Source: Flavobacteriaceae bacterium UBA7302 (GTDB lineage Bacteria > Bacteroidota > Bacteroidia > Flavobacteriales > Flavobacteriaceae). Taken from it: a DNA stretch of 64,000 nucleotides. The notes below the pieces were generated by a model. That model made no database searches. It saw only the letters and a list, made by a program, of their open reading frames with translations, and had not been told where the DNA came from. The stretch spans positions 186,001-250,000 of the forward strand of contig DKQS01000007.1 of NCBI GenBank assembly GCA_002471825.1. Reading direction: 5' to 3'. The translations under genes were made by a program, and so were the position numbers. Shown piece by piece: positions 26,306-34,975 of the stretch; within the stretch, counting starts at the first letter, position 1, and every line of letters begins with the position of its first letter.

Positions 26306-27349
26306 ATGCCAGATTTTTATGATATTTCGATCAAAGAAATAAAACAAGAGACCGCTCAGGCGGTTTCTGTGTTGTTTGATATCCCTGCAAACCTAAAAGA
26401 AACTTTTTCCTTTACTGCTGGAGAATACATCACCCTACAAAAAGAAATTAACGGGGAAACGGTCCGAAGAGCCTACTCCATTTGCTCTGCTCCGAACTCC
26501 GGTGAGTTGCGGGTAGCGATCAAAAAAGTACCCGACGGAACGTTTTCAGTAGATGCGGTAGATAATTTCAAAGCGGGAGATTCATTACAAGTGGCTCCGC
26601 CAGAAGGAAGATTTCTACTAAATCCGGAAGCCAACAAAAACTACCTTGCCGTAGCAGCGGGAAGTGGTATCACACCAATTTTATCCATGGTAAAAGATAC
26701 GTTGGAAAAACAACCATCCGCCACATTTACCTTGATTTACGGAAATAGATCGATTGCCGACACCATGTTCTTCAACGAGTTGAATGAATTGGACGAAGCA
26801 AACGCTAACTTCAATTTGGAATATGTGTATTCGAGAGAGCGCAATCCTGATTGCAAATTTGGTAGAATCGATAAGGGATTGACCAATCTTTTTGTGAAGA
26901 ACAAATACAAAGACATTTCTTTTGACGCTGCTTTTTTATGCGGACCAGAAGAAATGATCAATACGGTATCAGACACCCTTCAAGAAAACGGATTTGACAA
27001 AGAACAGGTTCATTTTGAACTATTCTCCGTTTCTGTGGATGAAGAAGCTACCGAGCAAATCGATGACGGTTCTTGCAAAGTGGAAATTCTTCTGGACGAT
27101 GAGGTGTTTTCATTTGACATGGACAAAACCGATAACGTGCTTGCTGCGAGTTTACGCAATGATGTTGATGCGCCTTATTCTTGTCAAGGTGGCGTTTGTA
27201 GCTCATGCCTAGCAAAAGTAACGGAAGGAAAAGCCGTGATGGTAAAGAATAGTATTCTAACCGATGCCGAAGTGGAAGAAGGTTATATTTTAACCTGTCA
27301 AGCGCATCCAACGACAACAACTTTAAAAGTAGATTTTGATGATGTATAA
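26306..27349 (+). CDS. FAD/NAD(P)/2Fe-2S oxidoreductase, PaaE-like
   Basis: This 347-residue protein joins a ferredoxin reductase module to a C-terminal plant-type ferredoxin. The FAD site is 'RRAYSICSAPNSGELRVAIK' in the N-terminal barrel, the NAD(P) site 'AAGSGITPILSMVKDTL' and 'FLCGPEEMIN', and the [2Fe-2S] ligands lie in 'YSCQGGVCSSCLAKV' with the last Cys in 'YILTCQAHP'. This is the architecture of PaaE, the reductase of the phenylacetyl-CoA epoxidase, but no paa genes lie here. Its usual partner in flavobacteria is uncertain and may be a different oxygenase. Confidence 0.88.
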   Translation: MPDFYDISIKEIKQETAQAVSVLFDIPANLKETFSFTAGEYITLQKEINGETVRRAYSICSAPNSGELRVAIKKVPDGTFSVDAVDNFKAGDSLQVAPPEGRFLLNPEANKNYLAVAAGSGITPILSMVKDTLEKQPSATFTLIYGNRSIADTMFFNELNELDEANANFNLEYVYSRERNPDCKFGRIDKGLTNLFVKNKYKDISFDAAFLCGPEEMINTVSDTLQENGFDKEQVHFELFSVSVDEEATEQIDDGSCKVEILLDDEVFSFDMDKTDNVLAASLRNDVDAPYSCQGGVCSSCLAKVTEGKAVMVKNSILTDAEVEEGYILTCQAHPTTTTLKVDFDDV

Positions 27350-27372
27350 ATCCGTATTTTTGTTAAAAGAAT

Positions 27373-28068
27373 ATGGAGTTATATCATTATAAGAACGCAT
27401 TTTTAATAGGATTTTTCATGGCTTTCATGATTGGTCCTGTTTTTTTTATGCTTCTCAAAACCAGCATCCTGAAAGGAGCCAAGGCAGCAATCGCCTTCGA
27501 TATTGGTGTAATTCTCGGTGATATTACCTTCATCTTGATCTCTTATTACGGAAGTAGGTCTTTGCTAGAAAAAATAAAGGATGATCCTCGACTATTTTTT
27601 ATTGGAGGATTGGCCATGATTATTTACGGCCTCATTACTTATATCGACAAGGAGAACAAAAAAGGATCTATGGATACCTCCGAGATTCTCGAAGTTCCGA
27701 TGAAAAACAACTATCTAGGCTTGTTGTTGAAAGGCTTCTTCCTAAATTTTATCAATATTGGTGTGCTTGCGTTTTGGTTGGGTACGGTCTTAGTCATAGG
27801 ACCTACCTTGAACATGAATGAAAGCGCCATATTCTTATACTTCTCTGTGATTATTGCAGGTTATTTTATCACCGATTTAGGAAAGATCTTTTTAGCCAAA
27901 CAACTCAAGAAAAAGCTGACCAATGAAGTGGTATTTCGCATCAAGCGAATCATGGGAGTAATTTTGATCGTCTTCGGAATCTTCCTGATGCTCAAAGGTT
28001 TTATTCCTAACGAAAAAATCGACGAACTCATCAATAAAAAAACCACAAGCGAACTTGTGGTTTTTTAG
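27373..28068 (+). CDS. LysE/RhtB family amino-acid exporter
   Basis: This 231-residue membrane protein has six hydrophobic segments and the LysE-family opening 'FFMAFMIGPVFFMLLKTSI', followed by 'AFDIGVILGDITFILISYYG'. Such proteins export amino acids or related metabolites with the proton gradient. Being third after asd hints at an amino-acid substrate, but this is not proven. The last ten codons lie inside a strong terminator hairpin, so the C-terminus (KKTTSELVVF) is set by the terminator sequence. Confidence 0.85.
   Translation: MELYHYKNAFLIGFFMAFMIGPVFFMLLKTSILKGAKAAIAFDIGVILGDITFILISYYGSRSLLEKIKDDPRLFFIGGLAMIIYGLITYIDKENKKGSMDTSEILEVPMKNNYLGLLLKGFFLNFINIGVLAFWLGTVLVIGPTLNMNESAIFLYFSVIIAGYFITDLGKIFLAKQLKKKLTNEVVFRIKRIMGVILIVFGIFLMLKGFIPNEKIDELINKKTTSELVVF
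28037..28066 (+). terminator. Terminator inside the end of the LysE-family gene, bidirectional
   Basis: A perfect 13-bp stem (AAAAAACCACAAG / CTTGTGGTTTTTT) with a CGAA tetraloop overlaps the last codons and the stop. The A and T runs on both sides let it also end the convergent M1 peptidase transcript. Confidence 0.9.
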
Positions 28069-28088
28069 TTTTTGTTTGATTGAAATTC

Positions 28089-29933
28089 TTATTTCACCTC
28101 AAACTTATTATTTGTCAAATCGATATCAGCCATAAATCCGCTTTTGTCGATTTGTACCGATTTCACTTCTTTACTGGCGTCAAAGCTGTAAGTAGGATAA
28201 GCCCATCCCCAATCTTTTAAAATGGTTGCAGATGTAGGTTTGTTGCCTCTCATCATTTCTAGGGCAATATTGAACTCTTCTGTAGAGCCATCTGTATAAG
28301 TCACTGAAAGATCTACAGGCATTGGCATCTGTCCTTTACGCACCAACGTAATGGTTTTTCCGTCTACGGACTTCACTCCATAATCGATGGTATGGGTGGT
28401 TTGGGTCCATTCATTCAAATACCAATCAAGGTGAATTCCCGAAACTTTTTCCATACTGCGCTTAATATCGTTTGGCGTTGGGTGCTTGAAACTGAAGTCG
28501 TTGAAATACTTTTTTAAGCCTTTGTTCACGTTTTCAGAACCAATGACATATTCTAATTGTGCCAAGAAAATAGCTCCTTTTGAATAGCTAGCAGTTCCAT
28601 AGGCCCAGTTGGTATTGTATCGATCCGCGTGTGTAGATAAAGACTCTTCATAACCTCTAGCTACAATGGTTCGATAACCTCGGTAAGAACCTGCATGTGG
28701 ATTTGCGCTATTTTCATTTAAGATTTGATCTTCCGCTCGGTTGGAGATGTAGCTGGTAAATCCTTCGTCCATCCAAGGGTGCAAACTTTCATTGGTAGCT
28801 AACAAGAACTGGAACCAAGTATGAGCCATTTCATGTGCGGTAACGCCAAACAAGCTTCTAAAGCTTCGTTTACCAGTTACCAGGGTAGACATGGCGTACT
28901 CCATACCTCCGTCACCACCTTGCACTACCGAGTATTGTTTGTATGGGTATTGCCCAACATTTTCACTGAAAAATTTCATCAATTCTGCCGTTTTAGGCTG
29001 AACCTCTTTCCAATTCTTCAAATACTTTTCTTCCAGAGTTTTCTTGTAAAAGAAATGCAAGTCGATCCCATTATCCATCGTAAGGATATCATGATTGTAC
29101 TCGTTGTCGGCTGCCCACATGAAGTCGTGAACTTCTGGAGCTTTAAAGTGCCAAGTAAGCTTCTTTCCTTTTGGCAAGTTCAATGGTTTGGTTTTGTCTT
29201 CATAACCATGACCTACCTCTTGCGGATTTTGTAAATATCCGGTTCCACCAATGGTGTAATCTCTATCGATGTGAATGGTCACATCAAAATCGCCCCAAAC
29301 ACCATGAAATTCTCTCGCAATGTATGGAGGCGTGTGCCATCCTTCGAAGTCGTATTCGGCCAATTTCGGATACCATTGCGCCATAGACAAGGCAATTCCT
29401 TCTTTACTGGTTCTACCCGATCTACGAATCTGAAGGGGTACCTGCGCATCAAACTCCATTTCAAAAGTTACTTTATCTCCCGGTTTGATTGGTTTGTTTA
29501 AGGTTACTTCCAAAATTGTACCTACCGTTTCATGAGACACCTCGGCACCATCTTGTGTTAAAGTATTTACCTTGATGTAACCGATTTCATTCGGTTTTAA
29601 CTTGCTGATTCGATCTCTAACGCGACGATCAGGATCGGCGATATTTAAAGATCTCACATCCATTTGAGACCCTGGTTGAAAGGCATTAAAATACAAATGG
29701 TAGAATACCTTCTTTAATTCATCAGGGGAATTATTGGTGTATACCAACTTTTGTTTCCCTTTGTACTGATAATTCTCTACATCCACATCAATATCCATGG
29801 TGTAATCAACCTCTTGCTGCCAATAGGTGGTTTCTTTGGTGATTACCTTCTTATAGGAGTACGAAGTAGATTGTTTGGTTTGGGCGCAAGACATTACAAT
29901 CAGCCCAAAAAATGCAATTAGTATTTTCTTCAT
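28089..29933 (-). CDS. M1 family aminopeptidase-like lipoprotein
   Basis: This 614-residue envelope metallopeptidase has a lipoprotein signal with the Cys at residue 16 (FGLIVMSCAQ). The zinc site is complete: H367-E368-xx-H371 in 'THEMAHTW'-like sequence (here TAHEMAHTWFQ) and E390 in 'PWMDEGFTSY', an 18-residue spacing typical of M1. The exopeptidase motif GAMEN appears as GGMEYA (about 342-347). The N-terminal domain (about 40-240) is the M1 saddle. It would cleave amino acids from peptides at the periplasm or surface. It is 15 nt downstream of the S8 peptidase, so both may be one operon. Confidence 0.9.
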   Translation of the reverse strand: MKKILIAFFGLIVMSCAQTKQSTSYSYKKVITKETTYWQQEVDYTMDIDVDVENYQYKGKQKLVYTNNSPDELKKVFYHLYFNAFQPGSQMDVRSLNIADPDRRVRDRISKLKPNEIGYIKVNTLTQDGAEVSHETVGTILEVTLNKPIKPGDKVTFEMEFDAQVPLQIRRSGRTSKEGIALSMAQWYPKLAEYDFEGWHTPPYIAREFHGVWGDFDVTIHIDRDYTIGGTGYLQNPQEVGHGYEDKTKPLNLPKGKKLTWHFKAPEVHDFMWAADNEYNHDILTMDNGIDLHFFYKKTLEEKYLKNWKEVQPKTAELMKFFSENVGQYPYKQYSVVQGGDGGMEYAMSTLVTGKRSFRSLFGVTAHEMAHTWFQFLLATNESLHPWMDEGFTSYISNRAEDQILNENSANPHAGSYRGYRTIVARGYEESLSTHADRYNTNWAYGTASYSKGAIFLAQLEYVIGSENVNKGLKKYFNDFSFKHPTPNDIKRSMEKVSGIHLDWYLNEWTQTTHTIDYGVKSVDGKTITLVRKGQMPMPVDLSVTYTDGSTEEFNIALEMMRGNKPTSATILKDWGWAYPTYSFDASKEVKSVQIDKSGFMADIDLTNNKFEVK

Positions 29934-29948
29934 TCTATCGATTTTCGA

Positions 29949-31667
29949 TTATTTACCGTTTACTATTTGATCTGCCATTTTTAAAGCATTGTAGGCATTC
30001 ACAATTCTTCCAGAAACCGAAAGGTCAGCAAAAGGAACCAATTCACCTTCTGGCTTCGTTCTTGTTGCCGTACCAGGTTTGGTCACATTGAAATTCACTT
30101 TGGTACCCGAATTCATTAAAATATGCTTCACCTGAGAAGCTGATAATTGAGGATAGTAAGATCTTACCAAAGCAGCAACACCTGCAGCAGCTGGAGCCGC
30201 CATTGATGTACCTCCTTTTTGAGCGTATCCATCACTTGGAATGGTTGAATAAATTTGCACACCAGGAGCAAATACATCTACATTTTTCTTACCATAATTG
30301 GTGAAACTCGCAGGTAATCTTTTGTCGTAATACAAGCTGTTCGCACCAACCGTTAACACGTTATCCGCGATTTCAGTAACCAAATCTTCTGAATCATTAG
30401 GATAGGTTTTTTCAACATCAATATTTTTTGAATCGTTCCCTGCAGCATTTACAATCAGTACGTCGTTCTTAGCCGCATACTTAATAGCATCAAATACCCA
30501 TTGCTTGTTTGGCGAGTAGGCTTTACCGAAACTTGTATTGATGATTTTTGCTCCATTATCTACCGCATAACGAATTCCTAAAGCAACATCTTTATCATGC
30601 TCATCACCATCTGGAACCACTCGTACGGTTAAGATTTTAACGTTGTTCGCAACACCGTTCATTCCCTTTCCATTATTTCTAGAAGCAGCAACAATTCCTG
30701 CTACGTGCGTACCGTGACTTTCCAATTCTTTAGACCCAATAACATTATTGTTACCGTAGTTTTTATCATTGATATCGTACAAGTCATCTCCCAAGGTCTG
30801 ACGTGCATTAAATTCTAAATCATAACTTTTTCCGTTGATTTGACTGGTTAGGTATTCATTCAGGTCTTTCCTGTAGCTCATAAGATCGGCCATTTTCATG
30901 CCTCTACCCATAATCATGGCTACCTCATTCTTTTTCTGAACCAATCCTAAATCTTCTGTCTGCATGTTTTTTACTTCCTCCAACGTAAAGTCTTCTTTGC
31001 CTAAAGCTTTCCCTACGGCTTTGAAGCTAGCTTCCAATTGATTGATTCGGGTTTGCGTGCCTTTCAAGTTCGCAATTTCTTGTTCTTTAGCTTTTGCTAC
31101 TTTGTCATACTTTTCTTTGATTTTCAAGTATTCTTCAAAAGCAGCTTTGTCTTCATCGGCAATTTCTGAAGCTTTCTTATTACCGAATTTATCCATGCCC
31201 ATCTTTACGATTCTGGTAATCTCCAATTGATCGGCATTCACAATTTTTCCTTCTTTATTTCCAAGGAAATTCCAACCATGAATATCATCTACATATCCGT
31301 TCTTATCGTCGTCTTTTCCATTGTTCGCAATCTCTTTGGCGTTCACCCAAGCCACGTCCTTTAAATCTTCGTGTTCTACATCTACTCCTGAATCAGCAAT
31401 CCCTACGATTACTTCCACTCCTTCTTTGCCTTTCAAAAATTCATAGGCCTTGTCCACACTCATTCCAGCGATTGAATCCGTAGCAATGTCAGCATCCTTC
31501 CATGCATTCTTTGCTTCATCCGATAAAGGACCTTTTTTAGCAGGAATATCAATCGTCACATCCGATCCATTCGGAACAGGAATCGATGTAATTGATTTAC
31601 AACTAGCAAATACAAATGCAATTAGCATTGTGTACAAAACGTGTTTCATAACTTTCATGTTTATCAT
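29949..31667 (-). CDS. S8 family serine peptidase with long helical insert, lipoprotein
   Basis: This 572-residue subtilase has a lipobox Cys at residue 23 (AFVFASC). The catalytic triad is D92 (IADSGVD), H318 (ESHGTHVAG) and S488 (GGTSMAAP), with the oxyanion Asn N411. The Asp and His are about 226 residues apart, far more than in classical subtilisins. The insert (about 133-310) is charged and includes a probable coiled coil (about 178-220). Starts are possible at 31667, 31658 and 31649; the 31658 ATG opens MKVMKHVLY. It overlaps nothing and is 2 nt downstream of the MBL-fold gene. The function is unknown. Confidence 0.9.
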   Translation of the reverse strand: MINMKVMKHVLYTMLIAFVFASCKSITSIPVPNGSDVTIDIPAKKGPLSDEAKNAWKDADIATDSIAGMSVDKAYEFLKGKEGVEVIVGIADSGVDVEHEDLKDVAWVNAKEIANNGKDDDKNGYVDDIHGWNFLGNKEGKIVNADQLEITRIVKMGMDKFGNKKASEIADEDKAAFEEYLKIKEKYDKVAKAKEQEIANLKGTQTRINQLEASFKAVGKALGKEDFTLEEVKNMQTEDLGLVQKKNEVAMIMGRGMKMADLMSYRKDLNEYLTSQINGKSYDLEFNARQTLGDDLYDINDKNYGNNNVIGSKELESHGTHVAGIVAASRNNGKGMNGVANNVKILTVRVVPDGDEHDKDVALGIRYAVDNGAKIINTSFGKAYSPNKQWVFDAIKYAAKNDVLIVNAAGNDSKNIDVEKTYPNDSEDLVTEIADNVLTVGANSLYYDKRLPASFTNYGKKNVDVFAPGVQIYSTIPSDGYAQKGGTSMAAPAAAGVAALVRSYYPQLSASQVKHILMNSGTKVNFNVTKPGTATRTKPEGELVPFADLSVSGRIVNAYNALKMADQIVNGK

Positions 31668-31669
31668 CT

Positions 31670-32509
31670 TTAATTAAATATGTCTGTAAATTTATAGGTT
31701 TGGTTTAATCTAACTCCTTTTTCAGTATGTTGAACTGTACATAGTTCATTGTAGGCATCGTGCTCAAGAAATAAATAATAATTCTGGTCTGCGGCCTCGT
31801 TTAAAAATGCGGCTTTTTCTTCCAAAGTAAGCAACGGCCTTGTATCATAACCCATGACATAAGGCAGTGGGATGTGTCCAACAGTAGGCAACAAATCAGC
31901 CATAAACACAAGGGTCTTATCCTGATATTGAATTTTAGGCAACATTTGCTTCTCGGTGTGGCCATCGGCAAATACCACATCAAATCCAATTTGATCTATC
32001 GGATTCTCATTGATGAAATTCAATTGACCGCTTTCCTCAATAGGTAAAATATTTTCTTTTAAAAAAGATGCTTTTTCCCTAGCATTGGGTTCTGTTGCCC
32101 ATTTCCAATGGTCTGCATTGGACCAAAACCTGGCATTTTTAAAGGCGGGTTGGAGCAATTCTCCTTGCCTTTCAATAGCGCCACCACAATGGTCAAAATG
32201 CAAATGGGTCAAAAACACATCGGTAATATCATCTCGATGAAACCCGTATTTCGCTAAGGATGCGTCCAAAGAAAAATCACCAAAAAGGAAATAATAACTA
32301 AAGAATTTTTCAGACTGTTTGGTTCCTAAACCTGTATCAATCAGTACCAACCGATCTCCATCTTCGATCAGCATGCAACGCATACTCATTTCAATCATGT
32401 TATTGGCATCTGCCGGATTGGTTCGTTGCCATAATGACTTCGGAACCACTCCAAACATGGCTCCGCCATCTAACTTAAAATTTCCGGTCTCAATGGGGTA
32501 AATTTTCAT
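31670..32509 (-). CDS. MBL-fold metallo-hydrolase
   Basis: This 279-residue hydrolase carries the metal motif HxHxDH at H102, H104, D106, H107 in 'LTHLHFDHCGGA', followed by His residues in 'NADHWKWA' and 'FADGHTEKQ'. The fold covers lactonases, glyoxalases and others; AHL-lactonase-like members have similar length. The substrate cannot be told. It is 2 nt upstream of the S8 peptidase start on the same strand. Confidence 0.88.
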   Translation of the reverse strand: MKIYPIETGNFKLDGGAMFGVVPKSLWQRTNPADANNMIEMSMRCMLIEDGDRLVLIDTGLGTKQSEKFFSYYFLFGDFSLDASLAKYGFHRDDITDVFLTHLHFDHCGGAIERQGELLQPAFKNARFWSNADHWKWATEPNAREKASFLKENILPIEESGQLNFINENPIDQIGFDVVFADGHTEKQMLPKIQYQDKTLVFMADLLPTVGHIPLPYVMGYDTRPLLTLEEKAAFLNEAADQNYYLFLEHDAYNELCTVQHTEKGVRLNQTYKFTDIFN

Positions 32510-32611
32510 GAATGATAAGGCTTACTTAGAAGGCTAAAAATACCTCTAAATTCTGCGGTATGCAAAAATGAATAAAATTAGTGTAAATGGTTGTTAATAA
32601 AACCGTAAGAA

Positions 32612-34972
32612 TTAGTCTTTTACCTCAATTTTTCGTCGAATTTCATTGCCCAAATCGTCCACTACAGTAATCATGTACTTTCCTGGTTTAATTTGCAAAG
32701 CAATCTCATGGGATTCTTTGGTCGTTGCCTTGAATTGTTGGTTGACATACCAATACAAAGTGGCCTCTTTATTGGAGTGGGCTATTTTTAAAACCAGATC
32801 ATTCTTTTTACCGTCAAAATCCTTGGGTAAAAATACCGTACTGGCCTGGGTTGGGTAGATGAAACGCATTTCATTGAATGTTTCTTCCTGGCAAGACGAT
32901 TTAAATTTGGGCAGGGATTTGTAAAATGGGTTTTGTCGTTTGTAATAAAATTCCATCAAGGGCGGTAGCACAAACCAGGGTTTTTGTTTGATGTTTTCTA
33001 GTTTCTCACAACTCGTATTCACTTGGTAATTCTCGGAATGATTAACATTAATCAATTTATGATACGGACATGGCGGAGTTTTCAATCCCGCTTTTTGAAC
33101 GTAAGCAAATTTTTTATCTGGACAGACCACAGAGGCTCGAAATCCACTCTTTTGGCACAGCTCAATTTCCACCATTTCGTCAAAGGGCGTCTCCAACCAT
33201 TCGGAGTTCGGAAGTCGATCAAAAAGATCGAAAAGAATGGGCGCAGCAGCTTGGACTCCTACCAACCCAGGACGTCCTTCGCCATCGGCATTTCCAACCC
33301 AAACCCCAACCACATAATCTTTGTTCACTCCGATAGCCCATGCATCTCTAAATCCGAAACTGGTACCAGTTTTCCAGGCGATTTTTTTTGAACTTTCAAA
33401 GAACTCCCAATTCCCTTGATTGTCTGGTCGAACAACCTCTTTCATACTTTCAAAAGTCAAATGAATGGACGCCGCATCGAAGACCTGTTTTTCGAAGGTT
33501 TTTTCACCCAAATCAATCTCGGAATGGTCGTAAAAGGTTGGATCTGAAAATTCCTTTTTGAAATACTTGCTGGAATTCTGCGTATAATGATTCACTGTGG
33601 ATGCCATGGCTGCATAGCTTTTACACAAATCCCACAAGTTACTTTCCGCCCCTCCAAGAGCCAATGTAAGCCCATAATGATTCGGATCTTGTTTCAAGTC
33701 TTTCAAACCCATTTTGGTCAAGTAACTATGAAATTTTTCTAGACCAAACTGTTGCAACAAACGAACCGTCGGAACATTCAAGGAACGGGCCAATGCCGAT
33801 TTTGCCGATATGGCTCCCGCATAAGTTTTGTTGAAGTTCTCGGGCTGGTAACTTCCATAGTTGGTAGGAACATCGGCAATCAACATCTCCGGGAGCAACT
33901 CACCACTATCCAACATGGCAGCATAGAGAAAAGGTTTTAAAATACTACCCGTACTTCGCGGTTTGTCTATGATATCTACATCTTTTTGATGCTCCAAAGA
34001 TGTAGGGGTATTGCCTACGTAACTCAGTACTTTTTTTGACTTCACATCCAACGCCAAAACCGCCATGTTATGAATTTGATTTTGACTTAAGGATTTATGA
34101 GCATTGGCAACTATTTGATTCGACGCCAATTGCAGTTCATAATCTAAGGTCGTTTGGATGTATTGTCCTTGCCGCTCTTTATTGATTTTCTGCAATAAAT
34201 GGGGTGCTATTTGCGGAATTCGGAAGGCTTTTGAGGGAAGTTCTTCAAGCAGAGCAAGCTCGTAGGTTAGGCTGTCTATGACCTGTTTATGCAGAAGTTT
34301 TCGTAACAGACGATTTCGTTTTTGAAGCAACTTCTCCTGATTTTTCCCAGGATAAATAAGTTTCGGAGAATTAGGAAGTACTGCCAGCGTGGCTGATTCG
34401 GCCCAAGACAACTGATTGGCTTGTCGGTTAAAATAACGCCAAGACGCGGCATCCAATCCTACTACATTACCTCCGAAAGGAGCATTGCTTGACCACAGAG
34501 ACAGAATCTTTTCTTTGGAATTGGTAAGTTCTAACCGTGTGGCTAAGACTAATTCCTTGAGCTTTTCAAGATAGGTTCTGGGTTGTCCATTTCGAGAGAG
34601 TCGAATTACCTGTTGGGTGATGGTACTACCCCCTCTTTTTACCTCGGAAGCCTGAATATTACCCCACAGCGCTTTTGAAATACTCACCGGATTAAATCCA
34701 GGATGGTATCGAAAATACTCGTCCTCAAAATAAATCACACAGGTTTTAAATTTTTCAGGAACCGAATCATTTTGTGGAAATCGCCATTGCCCATCCTTGG
34801 CAATAAGAGCTCCTAGCAATCGTCCATCATTACTCGTAATGACGGTTGATGTTGGTTTGGTAAATAACTCACTAGGCAGGCAAAAAATATAAAGAACACA
34901 GAAAAAAGCCAGGACTGCTAGCTTCTTTCTGTGCCTTTGGATGAAATGTTTGAATCTCATCATCAATAACAA
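32612..34972 (-). CDS. pbpC: Penicillin-binding protein 1C
   Basis: This 786-residue class A PBP has a membrane helix (about residues 17-36), a GT51 domain with catalytic E83 in 'IYFEDEYFRYHPG' and 'GGSTITQQVIRL', a transpeptidase domain with S343-K346 (TGSILKP), 'KTGTSFGFRDAW', and a C-terminal BiPBP_C domain (about 690-786). It starts 3 nt after the stop of the alpha-2-macroglobulin gene on the same strand, the same pairing as E. coli pbpC-yfhM. The pair is thought to join wall repair with protease trapping when the outer membrane is breached. Confidence 0.94.
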   Translation of the reverse strand: MLLMMRFKHFIQRHRKKLAVLAFFCVLYIFCLPSELFTKPTSTVITSNDGRLLGALIAKDGQWRFPQNDSVPEKFKTCVIYFEDEYFRYHPGFNPVSISKALWGNIQASEVKRGGSTITQQVIRLSRNGQPRTYLEKLKELVLATRLELTNSKEKILSLWSSNAPFGGNVVGLDAASWRYFNRQANQLSWAESATLAVLPNSPKLIYPGKNQEKLLQKRNRLLRKLLHKQVIDSLTYELALLEELPSKAFRIPQIAPHLLQKINKERQGQYIQTTLDYELQLASNQIVANAHKSLSQNQIHNMAVLALDVKSKKVLSYVGNTPTSLEHQKDVDIIDKPRSTGSILKPFLYAAMLDSGELLPEMLIADVPTNYGSYQPENFNKTYAGAISAKSALARSLNVPTVRLLQQFGLEKFHSYLTKMGLKDLKQDPNHYGLTLALGGAESNLWDLCKSYAAMASTVNHYTQNSSKYFKKEFSDPTFYDHSEIDLGEKTFEKQVFDAASIHLTFESMKEVVRPDNQGNWEFFESSKKIAWKTGTSFGFRDAWAIGVNKDYVVGVWVGNADGEGRPGLVGVQAAAPILFDLFDRLPNSEWLETPFDEMVEIELCQKSGFRASVVCPDKKFAYVQKAGLKTPPCPYHKLINVNHSENYQVNTSCEKLENIKQKPWFVLPPLMEFYYKRQNPFYKSLPKFKSSCQEETFNEMRFIYPTQASTVFLPKDFDGKKNDLVLKIAHSNKEATLYWYVNQQFKATTKESHEIALQIKPGKYMITVVDDLGNEIRRKIEVKD

Positions 34973-34975
34973 CGG

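Noticed and set aside
28821..29234. A 137-codon plus-strand frame
   Set aside because: Antisense to the M1 peptidase active-site region; no independent support.
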